Source: Siphonodentalium dalli
Lineage: Eukaryota; Mollusca; Scaphopoda; Gadilida; Siphonodentaliidae
Direction: 5' to 3'
Length of the DNA stretch: 64,000 bases
Assembly: GCA_032622095.1 (NCBI GenBank)
Contig: CP136065.1
Span: 98,155,343 to 98,219,342 of the forward strand
A program made the position numbers and the translations under genes. Positions 32,184-41,515 of the stretch are shown here, in pieces. The notes under the pieces were generated by a model. The model ran no database searches. It saw only the letters and a list, made by a program, of their open reading frames with translations, and was not told the origin of the DNA. Positions within the stretch are counted from its first letter, which is position 1. Every line of letters starts with the position of its first letter.

Positions 32184-33218
32184 ATGAAGTATCAATGTGA
32201 AGAGTGCTTAAGTGTCTATGCTTGGCAAGATAGTTTGAAGTGTCATATCAAAGTTAAACACACGCCTTCAGAACAACAACAACAACAGTATCATCAGCCA
32301 CAACAACAACAACAACAACAACAGTATCATCAGCCACAACAACAACAACAACAACAACACCACCAACAACAACAACAACAGCCACGAAGCGACATAACAT
32401 CCTGCTTTGATGATCCAATGGCTAAAATCCAGGAAGATTTTATTTTCAAGCATCCATTCACGGCATGTGTAAGTGGACCGACATCTAGTGGGAAGACGTA
32501 CTTCGTGAAAACCTTGCTACAAAAGTCTGCCTCAAAAATATCACCCGCACCTGACAGAATAATATGGTTTTATAAATATTGGCAGCCCCTATATGACGAA
32601 ATAAAGTATACCGTCACCCCTCATGTCAACTTTATACGAGGAATACCAGCAAACTTGGATTCTCTTATCAACCCCCGGTATAAAAATCTAGTTATACTCG
32701 ATGACTTGATGCAAACTTCGTCAAAAGACCAGAGAGTTAATGATTTGCATTCCGAAGGAAGTCACCATTTGAACTTATCTTTGATAAGTTTGAACCAGAA
32801 TTTCTACTACAACAAAGATCCAACGCAACGACGAAATTGTCAATATTTGGTATTGTTCAATAACCCAATCGACAAGGGATTAATTTCAACATTATCAAGA
32901 CAGATGAATCCTGAATGTCCTCAGCGTATGGTTCGAGAGTTTTCGGAAGCGACGAGTGAACCGTACGGTTACCTACTGGTGGATTTAAAAGCCGCAACAC
33001 CGGACACATTACGTCTGCGACAGAATGTACTAAAAGAGGACACGAACCAACATATGGGTGAATGGAATGGCATGAAATATAATCTCCAAAAAGACAGAGA
33101 ACACCCAGATGAACAGAATGGGATGAAAAAACATACAAAAGACACTGAGACCCAGGGTCAACAGAATGCGATGAAATACGATGACAGAGAACTCCCTGGT
33201 CAACAGAAGAGCATATAA
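32184..33218 (+). CDS. C2H2-finger/polyQ/P-loop ATPase, right arm
   Basis: A 344-codon frame. Residues 5-26 are a C2H2 finger (Cys-X2-Cys-X12-His-X4-His). About 31-72 is a Gln/His tract. The ATPase core spans 79-287: Walker A GPTSSGKT (98-105), a WQPLYD motif (133-138), Walker B LVILDD (169-174), a GSHH motif (192-195) and a polar QN pair (205-206). The arrangement resembles the packaging-type (FtsK/HerA, A32-like) ATPases of virus-like elements. This is inference and other P-loop roles are possible. Asn replaces Tyr in the RQM(Y/N)PEC motif. The tail has NGMKY/QQN repeats. A 5-base deletion near 33,209 relative to the left arm ends the protein early, so the last ~33 residues of the tail are lost. 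The start was chosen for the TATA box and the finger. Confidence 0.8.
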   Translation: MKYQCEECLSVYAWQDSLKCHIKVKHTPSEQQQQQYHQPQQQQQQQQYHQPQQQQQQQHHQQQQQQPRSDITSCFDDPMAKIQEDFIFKHPFTACVSGPTSSGKTYFVKTLLQKSASKISPAPDRIIWFYKYWQPLYDEIKYTVTPHVNFIRGIPANLDSLINPRYKNLVILDDLMQTSSKDQRVNDLHSEGSHHLNLSLISLNQNFYYNKDPTQRRNCQYLVLFNNPIDKGLISTLSRQMNPECPQRMVREFSEATSEPYGYLLVDLKAATPDTLRLRQNVLKEDTNQHMGEWNGMKYNLQKDREHPDEQNGMKKHTKDTETQGQQNAMKYDDRELPGQQKSI

Positions 33219-33330
33219 TTATATTGTGCCCCAGGGTCAACATAATGACTATACTAACGACATAAGGCCACCTGGTGAGCTCGATGAAATTAATAAGAAG
33301 AACCGTCAAAACATAGACATTCGAGAAGAC

Positions 33331-33864
33331 ATGTCGTACCCTTGTAATGACTGCAGGCTTTTGTTCGAAGATCATTATGATGATCAGAGACACGTAAAAA
33401 ACTGGTGTCAAGAAAATAAGTTAAAACGAAAATTAACTGAGGACACGGATGATAGTCAGAATAAGAAAATTAAATTTAAATTGTATGAAGATGAATACTT
33501 CAAAAGTTTGTGTGATGAGAGTAGAGATAAAACACATGAGGAATGGAGTGATAAAGTGGACACGTATAAGGAAAATGGTTCGAAAGAAACAGAAGCAAAA
33601 GAACAAGCTTACAAGGATCTTAAAAGTAAAGATATGAAGCAATTTATGAATGGTTATGCTTGGACAATAGTAGCGTATCTGCAGCTGCGCAATGGGACTC
33701 TGCACAACAGAGTCATGGATAAAGTCGACAAATATTTGAATAATGGTTATGGAGAATGTGATGCAGTGAAAATGTCAATATTAAAGTACAAACCGATGCT
33801 AGAAAAATTCATGGACGAAACAAATGACACTTCTGACGAAAGTGATGACAATTCGGACGATTAA
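33331..33864 (+). CDS. C2HC zinc-finger protein with acidic tail, right arm
   Basis: A 177-codon frame, same length as the left copy. The ATG at 33,331 is preferred over the earlier ATG at 33,181 because it matches the left arm, and because the extension is out-of-frame ATPase tail. The finger spacing Cys-X2-Cys-X12-His-X4-Cys equals that of the ATPase N-terminal finger except for the last ligand. Within the finger Gly9 and Val18 of the left copy are Arg and Asp here, and Glu/Lys, Asn/Tyr and His/Asp changes follow. The ligands are kept. It reads outward after the ATPase gene with a 112-bp gap. Function unknown. Nucleic-acid or protein binding is the natural guess. Confidence 0.75.
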   Translation: MSYPCNDCRLLFEDHYDDQRHVKNWCQENKLKRKLTEDTDDSQNKKIKFKLYEDEYFKSLCDESRDKTHEEWSDKVDTYKENGSKETEAKEQAYKDLKSKDMKQFMNGYAWTIVAYLQLRNGTLHNRVMDKVDKYLNNGYGECDAVKMSILKYKPMLEKFMDETNDTSDESDDNSDD

Positions 33865-33869
33865 ATTTC

Positions 33870-33875
33870 AATAAA
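33870..33875 (+). terminator. AATAAA polyadenylation signal, right arm
   Basis: AATAAA lies 6 bp past the zinc-finger stop codon (33,864) and is mirrored in the left arm at 30,109-30,104. One signal could serve both genes of an arm. Confidence 0.5.
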
Positions 33876-34859
33876 CTTCATCAACATGATATTCTCGTTT
33901 TCGTTATATATCTATAAGCGGGGAGAGAGTGAGTGGATTATTGGGAATTGTAGAGTGAGAAACGATACGTAATGATAAAAGGCGCATTAAGTGCCCGAAA
34001 ATTTGAACTTTAAATATTGTTCTGTGTCATTTTAACTTCCAACCACTGCGCTTGTATTGTTAACATTCATTCATAATGAGTGTCTTGTGTCCCTTTAGAG
34101 TGTCTTGTGTTCCTTTAATATTCAAACACCAATATTGTATCACGTCCCTTGTTTCGTGTCACTTTAACTCCTTGAGTGTATTGCCCCTTCTAATGATGTC
34201 ATGTGAACACATGATACAATTCTAGTCATACCTGAGATTAAGTATAATGTAAACATCGGATTTGCTCATCAGACGATAATCTGACAATATTTACGCATGG
34301 TAAATTTATATTCATGCGTAACGGTAAGGTTAAGGTAATGTTTTTTGTAATGGTCATGATTTTGTTGCGGCCATGTTCTAGCATAGATCGATAAATAAGT
34401 TAAAGATTGTTATAAGTCATCGTTGTTTCACAGACAGTTCTATTGGTGATCGAATTTGATAACTATTTTGTTGGAAAAACTAAGAGTGTTAGAGTAGCCT
34501 CCCTGTTTGTTTCGCTTATGTGCGATTGAGCACAGGCGGCAACTAGGTCTATCGAGTATATAACATATAGCGCCATCATATAAAAGATGAAAGAAACATA
34601 TCAACAGCTTTGTTTAGTCTGATATTACGTATGTATACGTGTGCACGTCTAACATGTGACCTTTGGTGAAATAGTGCTACACGATGCTTAATAACTTCAT
34701 CGTGATAGAGAGGTAATAAATAAAGGCTCCTTGTTATTTACGTGAGAGTATAATGTCCAATTATTGCAAATAAAACATTGTGGACATATGTGGACACCCG
34801 ATTGGCACACTTACTGATCACGTGATAAGCTGCTAATAAGCTTAATATGTACAGATTAC

Positions 34860-35258
34860 TTACTTTGGCGTAAGTATGAATAGCTCGATAAACTGATAAT
34901 ATGTACAGGTGATCACACACGCAATCATAGATATTTGTATACCATAACTCCCGAAAATAGTTAGCACAGATGAGGCAACATTATATAAGATTATATATGA
35001 GCGTAAGTATGAATAGGTCGATAAGTGGTTATTACGTAAGGTTGTTATAACAACAACACAAAGGCAACTTCTATTATTGAGTGTCTTATCACATGTACGT
35101 ATTATGTATGCATATTTTTGATAACTAATTATCGCGTTAATGCTAACAATGACACAGCTTATCAACCTTACGTGATCATAACCCGTTAAACAAGTAATGA
35201 TGTTCAGACAAGCTATCGATAACTTAATTGAACGAGTCGGACCACACATAGCTGTCAA
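34860..35258 (-). CDS. 132-codon hydrophobic frame, right copy
   Basis: Inverted copy of the frame at 28,706-29,104, reading toward the centre. Same length with few replacements. It shares all the doubts stated for the left copy. Confidence 0.2.
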   Translation of the reverse strand: MTAMCGPTRSIKLSIACLNIITCLTGYDHVRLISCVIVSINAIISYQKYAYIIRTCDKTLNNRSCLCVVVITTLRNNHLSTYSYLRSYIILYNVASSVLTIFGSYGIQISMIACVITCTYYQFIELFILTPK

Positions 35259-35469
35259 CAGATATAATAGCAGTCATTTGGTCAATTTATCCAAGGTGCC
35301 ACTCTTTTTCGACCTATACAGTGTTACCCTATTGACGCGTGTGATTATGTGTGTGTACATAATTGAAAATTTGTTCCATAGAATATGTCAGTTCATTCGG
35401 GGTAGTAATTTCGCATCACGCTCTTCGTCTGAGCGTGACTGCTTTCAAAATAGTACAACATCTCAATAA
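35197..35469 (+). CDS. 90-codon frame of the palindrome, right copy
   Basis: Inverted copy of 28,495-28,767, intact, outward-reading. The three differences seen are all replacements, so there is no sign of constraint. Coding status doubtful. Confidence 0.3.
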   Translation: MMFRQAIDNLIERVGPHIAVNRYNSSHLVNLSKVPLFFDLYSVTLLTRVIMCVYIIENLFHRICQFIRGSNFASRSSSERDCFQNSTTSQ

Positions 35470-35631
35470 TTCTTCCAATAATTCGCGATAATGCACGTGT
35501 GTCATATACTCAATAACTTCATCGGGATAGAGAAGTAAAGAATAAACGCTCTTTATTATTTATGTAAGAGTAATGGCGTCAAATTATTTCAGGTATTGTG
35601 GAGACAATTATATGATGTAATAGACGAGACT

Positions 35632-35862
35632 GCGTCTGATGATAAACACTGGAATGTATGCATTCATACCTATAGTATCAATGTCCAAAATTACAGCGAC
35701 TCGGACCAGTCCATACACATAATTGGTATAAAGCTATTTCTAAACATCGCATCTGATGATAAACACTGGAATGTATGCATTCATACCTATAGTGTCAATG
35801 TCCAAAATTACAGCGACTCGGACCAGTCCATACACATATAATTGGTATAAAGCTATTTCTAA
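35632..35862. repeat. 116-bp tandem duplication unique to the right arm
   Basis: TCTGATGATAAACACTGGAA...GCTATTTCTAAAC occurs twice in tandem here and once in the left arm (28,215-28,335). The duplication therefore arose after the palindrome formed, or the left arm lost a unit. Confidence 0.85.
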
Positions 35863-35877
35863 ACGTCGATTAATAAA

Positions 35878-36180
35878 ATTAACAGAGTTTCATGAAAAAT
35901 ATTTAAAATTTGTTTGAACAAAAATAGTTGGCCTATAACAAAAGATATTACACGCAAATAATTAAAAAACATTCGACATTTAATAGTCGGCCGATATTTG
36001 GGTAAGAGACCGAAAACTCAAAGTTTCATAAATTTTTGAGATTTTTAAAAACTTTTTTTTGAAAATTTTGGAAAACAAAAATTAGGTTTTGAAATTTTTT
36101 GTGTGAATATTTTAGTACAATCAATTTTACCGCCAAAAAATCTATTTTTAGATGTGGGGCGAACGAGCCCCCCGTACTAC
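35878..36180 (-). repeat. block X, right arm copy
   Basis: Inverted third copy of X, matching 27,899-28,203 and, more distantly, 27,283-27,592. Confidence 0.9.
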
Positions 36181-36478
36181 TGTCCGCCTTGCAATTCCCT
36201 TTGACTGGCCACCGGGAAGATTTTAGCAGGGCCCACGCCCACCCTCCAAACCATGGTAGCAACATTTTGAAATCTGAACCTTAAATCTGCAAAATCCAAG
36301 CATCTACACTGACCTCAAGCTCTCTGGAAATATTTCAACTTGACACCCCTATTTAAGGTTGGAAATTTTCCAACTGATGGCCATCACGTCCAAATTAAAT
36401 AGTGACAAATACTAGGAATATATGCGACTGTTGATCTAAAACCAACAAAAGTCCCCAACTCAATACTGGTTGGAAACC
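36181..36478 (-). repeat. block Y, right arm end
   Basis: Inverted copy of 27,603-27,898. Palindromic matching stops after ...ACTGGTTGGAAACC at 36,478, without a second outer X block on this side. Confidence 0.85.
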
Positions 36479-37027
36479 TATTGTTGGTGTAAAATTTCCA
36501 ACTAAGTTTTTGTGAAGTATGAAATTTCCAAATGTTGCTGAATGTTGAAACTTTTAACCAAAGATGCTACTTCCCTTCGTGATCTTGGGGCTAATTTCTT
36601 TTATAATGAGCTATTTTGCAACTCCACCTTTCAGCGAATTTAATGCTGAAACTATTTGACAGTATGGTAACAGCAATAGCGCTTTACTGCATTTTGAAGT
36701 TTGGTGCTTCGAAAAATGTGACATTTTAGAGAAATTGCATATGAAATTTTGTAAAATTATATTCCGTATGAAATCAAGCACGCCTAATTATATGGTTTAC
36801 CGAGAGCTTGGTAGGCATCACTGGTATTTGATATAAAACGTAGGGCGTTGTCATACTGGTCAAAGTTAAACTCGTCTGACGGATCTGAATTAGCAACGAA
36901 TAATGATCTTGCAACGAAGGAGGTTCATAACAATGACAGCATATATTATGGAAAGCTTAAGTGGATTGAGTATATACAAATGACCGTGAGTGAGCTAGGT
37001 ATGATGTCCCGATGGGATACTCAAACT
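36479..37027. other. gene-free stretch
   Basis: No gene recognised. It contains several short inverted TTTCCAAC/GTTGGAAA words similar to those in block Y, which may make the true edge of the palindromic element slightly wider. Confidence 0.4.
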
Positions 37028-38199
37028 CAGTGTTCGCGCTGTCGGTAGCCAAATTAGCCAATGGCTAATCTTTTTCGAATTTGGCTAATAAAAATTTCAT
37101 TTGGCTAAACTTTTGGCTAAACTTTTTTTGAACCCAAATGGAGACTGAAAGCATTGGAGCCAGAAAGCTAATTAATAAAAGCGCTCAATAGATCGACATT
37201 CAAGACAAAGTTAAGTGACGAAAGTATTTCATTATTTTCGTACTTATGAAATATCGTACAAAGGGAAACCCGATCGACAACTCTATCAACCAAACGATCA
37301 CAAAGTGATATGCAATCATCTTTAGTTTTCACAAGACGGACATTCAAAGATGCATGGACATTAAACCGACCGTGGTTGAATTATGACAATGTGAAGAAAG
37401 CAATGTTTTGTAAAGTGCATTGACACCGGTATATAAGCAATTTGTTCGTAACAGGCTGTTTTAATCTGGAGAAAGATTACGTCACTCTGCACGAAGCCGC
37501 AAAAGGTCATTATTAATTATTACATTTAATCCCCTAATCCCCCATTCAGCCCATTGTCTGTCTGGTCACTCACGGCGCTCCTGCACAATGCATGTTTATG
37601 ATGACATTGTATTTTTGACGGTCGAGGTTTATGAGCACCAAGTGTAAGACAATAGCTTAATCAGCCAAATGTGAATCACGACAGATATTTTGTGGCTATT
37701 TGTCGTCAATACCGATACAGTCAAAATAATATGCATGCTTTTATGACAGATTGTAATTTGATAATAGCGTAACAATATTAAGTTATTAGTTTCCAGATGT
37801 CACTTAGATATTTTCGCAAGGATAAATATTTAATGATTTAAAAAAAGATATTGATATCAAACAAAAAAATAATGACATTAAGTCTTAAGAAGGACAATCC
37901 CGGGTTACCCCCCTCCAAATCACTCTTTCACATAAAGATTAATAAATTTTTAATAAATGATATATATAAAAATACTTCTAGTTCATCAAAATTATTTAAA
38001 TTATTGTGTATTTTACCTGTGTATGTTAGGTTTTAGTCATTAATTGTGAACCGACCAGAAAACGATGATTTAATTTGGCCAAAGTTTTTTTTTATTTTGG
38101 CCAAAAAACATTTGGCTAAAGTTTTTTTCATTTGGCTAATATAATTTTCATTTGGCTAAAATTTTGGCTAAAGTTTTTTTCGGTCCAGCGCGAACACTG
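37028..38199. mobile_element. hAT-like non-autonomous transposon
   Basis: Perfect 14-bp terminal inverted repeats, CAGTGTTCGCGCTG and CAGCGCGAACACTG, bound 1.17 kb. The flanks CTCAAACT (before) and GTCAAACT (3 bp after the right end) are a candidate 8-bp target duplication with one mismatch. The CAGTG start and 8-bp target fit hAT elements. Subterminal regions carry about ten TTGGCTAA/TTGGCCAA words, almost all in the same orientation at both ends. The interior is AT-rich with no transposase frame, so it would depend on an enzyme supplied elsewhere. Confidence 0.65.
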
Positions 38200-38809
38200 C
38201 GAGTCAAACTAGGCTTGATTGAGATCAAGAATATTAAATCACATCCAATTGATCAACACTTAAAATATTTTGTTCACGAGCTGTAGGAATCTAATTCACC
38301 GAACACGTAGTATTCTCTCCAAATAAAACTTCCAAAAATATGGACACTCTAAATACACGCTCTCGTTAGACTCAGGCAGACCTCCATGTTGTAGACCATA
38401 TTCTAAAGCGAGTTAAAGATATTGTAACTTATCTGTTACGCAATGTTCTTCGAATGTAAATAATGTAGTGGGTCTGCCTGTCTAACTTTCAACACTTATC
38501 TCTAATAGTATTATAGGTGAACATTCCCCGTTAAGCCATATACCACTTTCAATTCGCGCTTTTTTTAATTTCTTCAATCTTTCTACTTTCCCAAAGAGAT
38601 AGCTCAACAAAAGCGGATATCTTGCTTTCTGCTATAACCTCTTCCTATTTTCTATTCACATGTTTTCATCTTTAAAATGTTATATTTAATCATAATTGTA
38701 ACTCTTGGGCAAATAAATAGTGTTTAAACCAACTAGCTGTCATATTCATATCAACTTCCCACCAAGAACACTGCGAACCAAATCCCTGGAAGAATTTCAA
38801 GATTCTAAT

Positions 38810-39527
38810 TGAGTTGACAATAAATTGCACTTTCCAACTCAGTCGATACGTCATAAACGTCTCGACCGTTAAATGTTAGTTGTCGATACAGTATGTGTAT
38901 TGTGCCCCTTTGTGATAATACTATATTGGCAGTGCCGAGATTGGTGAAGAGTATACTTTGAATTTTTTACGCTGCAGTAAACTTAGAGAACTAAGAGTAT
39001 AAAAGTATCTTAAGTCATATTTCTATAAGAGACCAAATGTACGGAAATTATCCACACTTTTCAGAACCCACAACGAGAAAACATTGAGAAAATTATCATT
39101 ATTCATACGAAATGGGACAAGTACTACAATCTGAGTCCTCTTGATGTTTAATTCATATAACCGTTCAAAGTCCATAGCCAGTGACCGAACACGAAACCAA
39201 TAACGCCGAACACAATAACAATAACCCTAAAAAATATGAGATAAATATAATTATATACAAATGAAGACACTATTACTGTGTACAACTATATTATATCAAC
39301 ATGCGCATCCATGCAACAATTTATATTTGCCTTGATATGTTACTGATTGCAATATGTTTCTGTTATATCTATTTGATGATCAGAATACTAATAAATTAAA
39401 TTGAATTGAAGACTCCAATTGAGTTGACAATAAATTGCACTTTCCAACCCAGTCGATACGTCAAAAACGTCTCGACAGTTAAAAGTTAGTGGTCGATACA
39501 GTATGTGTATGGTACCCCTTTGTGGGG
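38810..39527 (+). repeat. pair of 118-bp direct repeats 600 bp apart
   Basis: 38,810-38,928 and 39,411-39,527 are about 90% identical: ATTGAGTTGACAATAAATTG and GTCGATACAGTATGTGTAT in both. The DNA between them has no coding sequence. It could be a tiny LTR-like element, two insertions of one repeat or a segmental duplication. No TG...CA ends were established. Confidence 0.65.
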
Positions 39528-40079
39528 ATAAGATATAGTCTGCCATAATCAGAGTGATTCGCGGCGTGGATAGGGAAGCCATGAACAAAATGGACTGCCT
39601 CAAAGACGACGGCGCCGTTCTGTCATAAAAATGACGGATTTCGCCCCGTCTTACCGTAAAATCTCAATATGTCACCGCACCCTCTGACATATGCGGCTAC
39701 TAATAATACTTTGGTGAGTTGATGGATGAGTATACGATATATGTCTCCACCAATACGTTATGAAGTATATAGCTCTGACTGATTTATACTCAGTTTTATA
39801 TACACCACAAACAGGAGCGGGTTATTGGCTCATTTTAAATAGAAATGTTTCTTTGGCCTTTCGGTGTCATGTATAAAGCTGGTATACCATGATATATGGG
39901 TTCGATTTCTGAACCTGAAGTACATAAATGGGCATATGTGGAGTGCGTTACCATGTATCTCACGATTATTTCCGAGCATACCAGATGTAGGCATGTATCC
40001 TTTTATCGTTGGTCCCCATTTGTTGTGTTATGTTGCCGTGGTGTTTTAACGATGCCAGGTCCGGTAACATATCCTTTTG
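38929..40079. other. gene-free stretch
   Basis: Apart from the second direct repeat at 39,411 nothing is recognised. Confidence 0.35.
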
Positions 40080-40280
40080 CAAATAGGTTCATAATGGACC
40101 TAAATATTCACATAGGTTCATATTGAACTTATCTACTTATGAAATAAGTCCATTACTCGTTATTCCGTTTTATGGCGCGGGCCACAGCGAAAACACATTA
40201 TAAAGAGCGTTTATTTGGTAAGTCGATTTATGTTCATATTTTGCGTAATTCAAATACAAATAATGCCTATATGGGCCAAG
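40080..40280 (+). repeat. dispersed repeat E, copy 2
   Basis: Counterpart of 25,820-26,030. Contains ATGGCGCGGGCCACAGCGAA and TATAAAGAGCGTTTATTTGG. Confidence 0.7.
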
Positions 40281-40740
40281 TTGTGTTTTTTTTTAAATAA
40301 TTGCAATATGAGTTTATTTTCAGGAGAACAGGCTGGGTCCAAATCATGTTATTCATTTTTTTCTTAAGCCAATTTTCAGCTTAACCGCCAATAAAAGAAA
40401 TACTTGCAATCACGGTAATTCATAGCACTCAGGGATCACGAAAATCCGTAAAAATCATCCATAAGGAATTATGACAAAATAATCATAACTTCATTATCTA
40501 CTGCTTGTGTGCGACCGAAGCATGGGGGATCTCTTTTTATCACAAAATTAGCCCCTAAATTCTGCTTCATGTTTGTTTGTAAGACACACGTGTATTATCG
40601 ACTATATCTTTCCTTGAAGGTGTCTTTACTTCCTGTTTGGTTGTGATAAGGAAATCAGTATTATTTTTTTTTAATCCCAGCCGTTTCGATGTCGTTTTTT
40701 CTTGCTAAAATGTGATTATGTGCTAAATGGATCCAAATGC
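40281..40740. other. gene-free stretch
   Basis: AT-rich, no recognised feature. Confidence 0.35.
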
Positions 40741-40860
40741 GTCGCAATTATATACGAAATATATTAACCTCGTCCACTAAATTCGATTCGAGCTTCACTG
40801 AAGCTCGGCTCGGATCGAATTTATTGCACTCGGTTAATACATTTTGTATAGAATTGCGAC
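40741..40860. mobile_element. 120-bp fold-back element
   Basis: GTCGCAATTATATACGAAAT... on the left is mirrored by ...ATTTTGTATAGAATTGCGAC on the right. A second inverted pair at the centre (CGATTCGAGCTTCA/TGAAGCTCGGCTCGGATCG) completes a long imperfect stem. It has no coding capacity. Confidence 0.7.
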
Positions 40861-41062
40861 TCATTAGAGATCCTCTATATAAGGGACGATCGTTCGGATT
40901 TTGCCAGACTCAGGCTGCAAAACTTCAAAATACAAGTATGTTAAAACTTACTCGTTTGAAAGTCGATATCTGGCCATCAAAATCCCCTAATGGCCTCATA
41001 GTCCCATGTAATTATTTCCTGGTATATACAACGTAGAGGGTGGCTTATGGTGTCAAACCTGA

Positions 41063-41515
41063 CAGGGCGGTTTGCCGCCCAACTACACCTAATAGTATTC
41101 GCTTATTATTTTTTCCCGGTATAGAAATAGGTCGGTAAATACTTGAATTATATTTCTACGGGCATTATATGTCACAGGAAGACGCATTGAAGTCTTAAAC
41201 AAAATTCAACATTAAACACGGTGTTTGTGACCCAAACAAACAACAACCATGTACACGGCACGGAACAGAAAAAAAGCGTTCCGTTTTAGTCTTGACCCGA
41301 TGTGGTAGAAATAAAGAGCGTTTATTTCACTTCTGTACAAAATATCGAAAACAGCTGGAAAATGGCTGTTACCACTGCAAGTATTTTTCAGAGCAAATGA
41401 AGACGGTATATAAATATTTCGTGTATTTGTCAGCCTATCTTATATCTTCCAAATTACGAAGACAACAATTTGGCAGCCCGATTGAGCCATGTCCGTTTAA
41501 ACATTCTTCAATTTA
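41063..41515 (+). repeat. dispersed repeat A, copy 2
   Basis: Uninterrupted counterpart of 961-1,985. Carries AATAAAGAGCGTTTATTTC at about 41,310 and ends near GAGCCATGTCCGTTTAAA. Confidence 0.7.

Larger units (their letters stand above)
31661..32274. other. asymmetric central spacer of the palindrome
   Basis: About 0.6 kb not shared between the arms. It holds a hairpin at its left edge (31,666-31,705), a third copy of the RYNSSHL-encoding sequence (about 31,828-31,872), a direct duplication of TCA(G/A)CTCAGTACACAATCG near 31,876 and 31,908, a perfect palindrome ACTAGTTAACTAGT (32,091-32,104), and the promoter and 5' coding part of the right ATPase gene. Confidence 0.75.
27283..36478. mobile_element. 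giant palindromic virus-like element
   Basis: The segment 27,603-31,660 is the reverse complement of 32,275-36,478 at about 98% identity by eye, with a non-palindromic spacer at 31,661-32,274. Each arm carries an ATPase gene and a zinc-finger gene transcribed outward from the centre, then about 1.9 kb of AT-rich DNA, then end blocks X (about 310 bp) and Y (about 295 bp). Block X occurs once more outside the left arm, giving X-Y-X on the left. I see no transposase, integrase, polymerase or capsid gene. The arms differ by substitutions and several indels, including an 18-bp and a 116-bp event. They are therefore real diverged copies, not a simple read-folding artefact. Family and mechanism of spread are unknown. 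Confidence 0.85.

Noticed and set aside
32857-33411. Antisense open frames opposite the ATPase and zinc-finger genes (also 30,568-31,088)
   Set aside because: Mirror images of the real genes in both arms. The sense strand has motifs and domain order, the antisense has none.
27603-36478. Palindrome as a sequencing or assembly fold-back artefact
   Set aside because: The arms differ by substitutions, a 116-bp duplication, an 18-bp indel and different gene breaks, and the centre is asymmetric. A read-level check would still be wise.
38810-39527. Direct repeats as LTRs of a small retroelement
   Set aside because: No TG...CA ends, primer-binding site or coding sequence between them, so kept only as a repeat pair.
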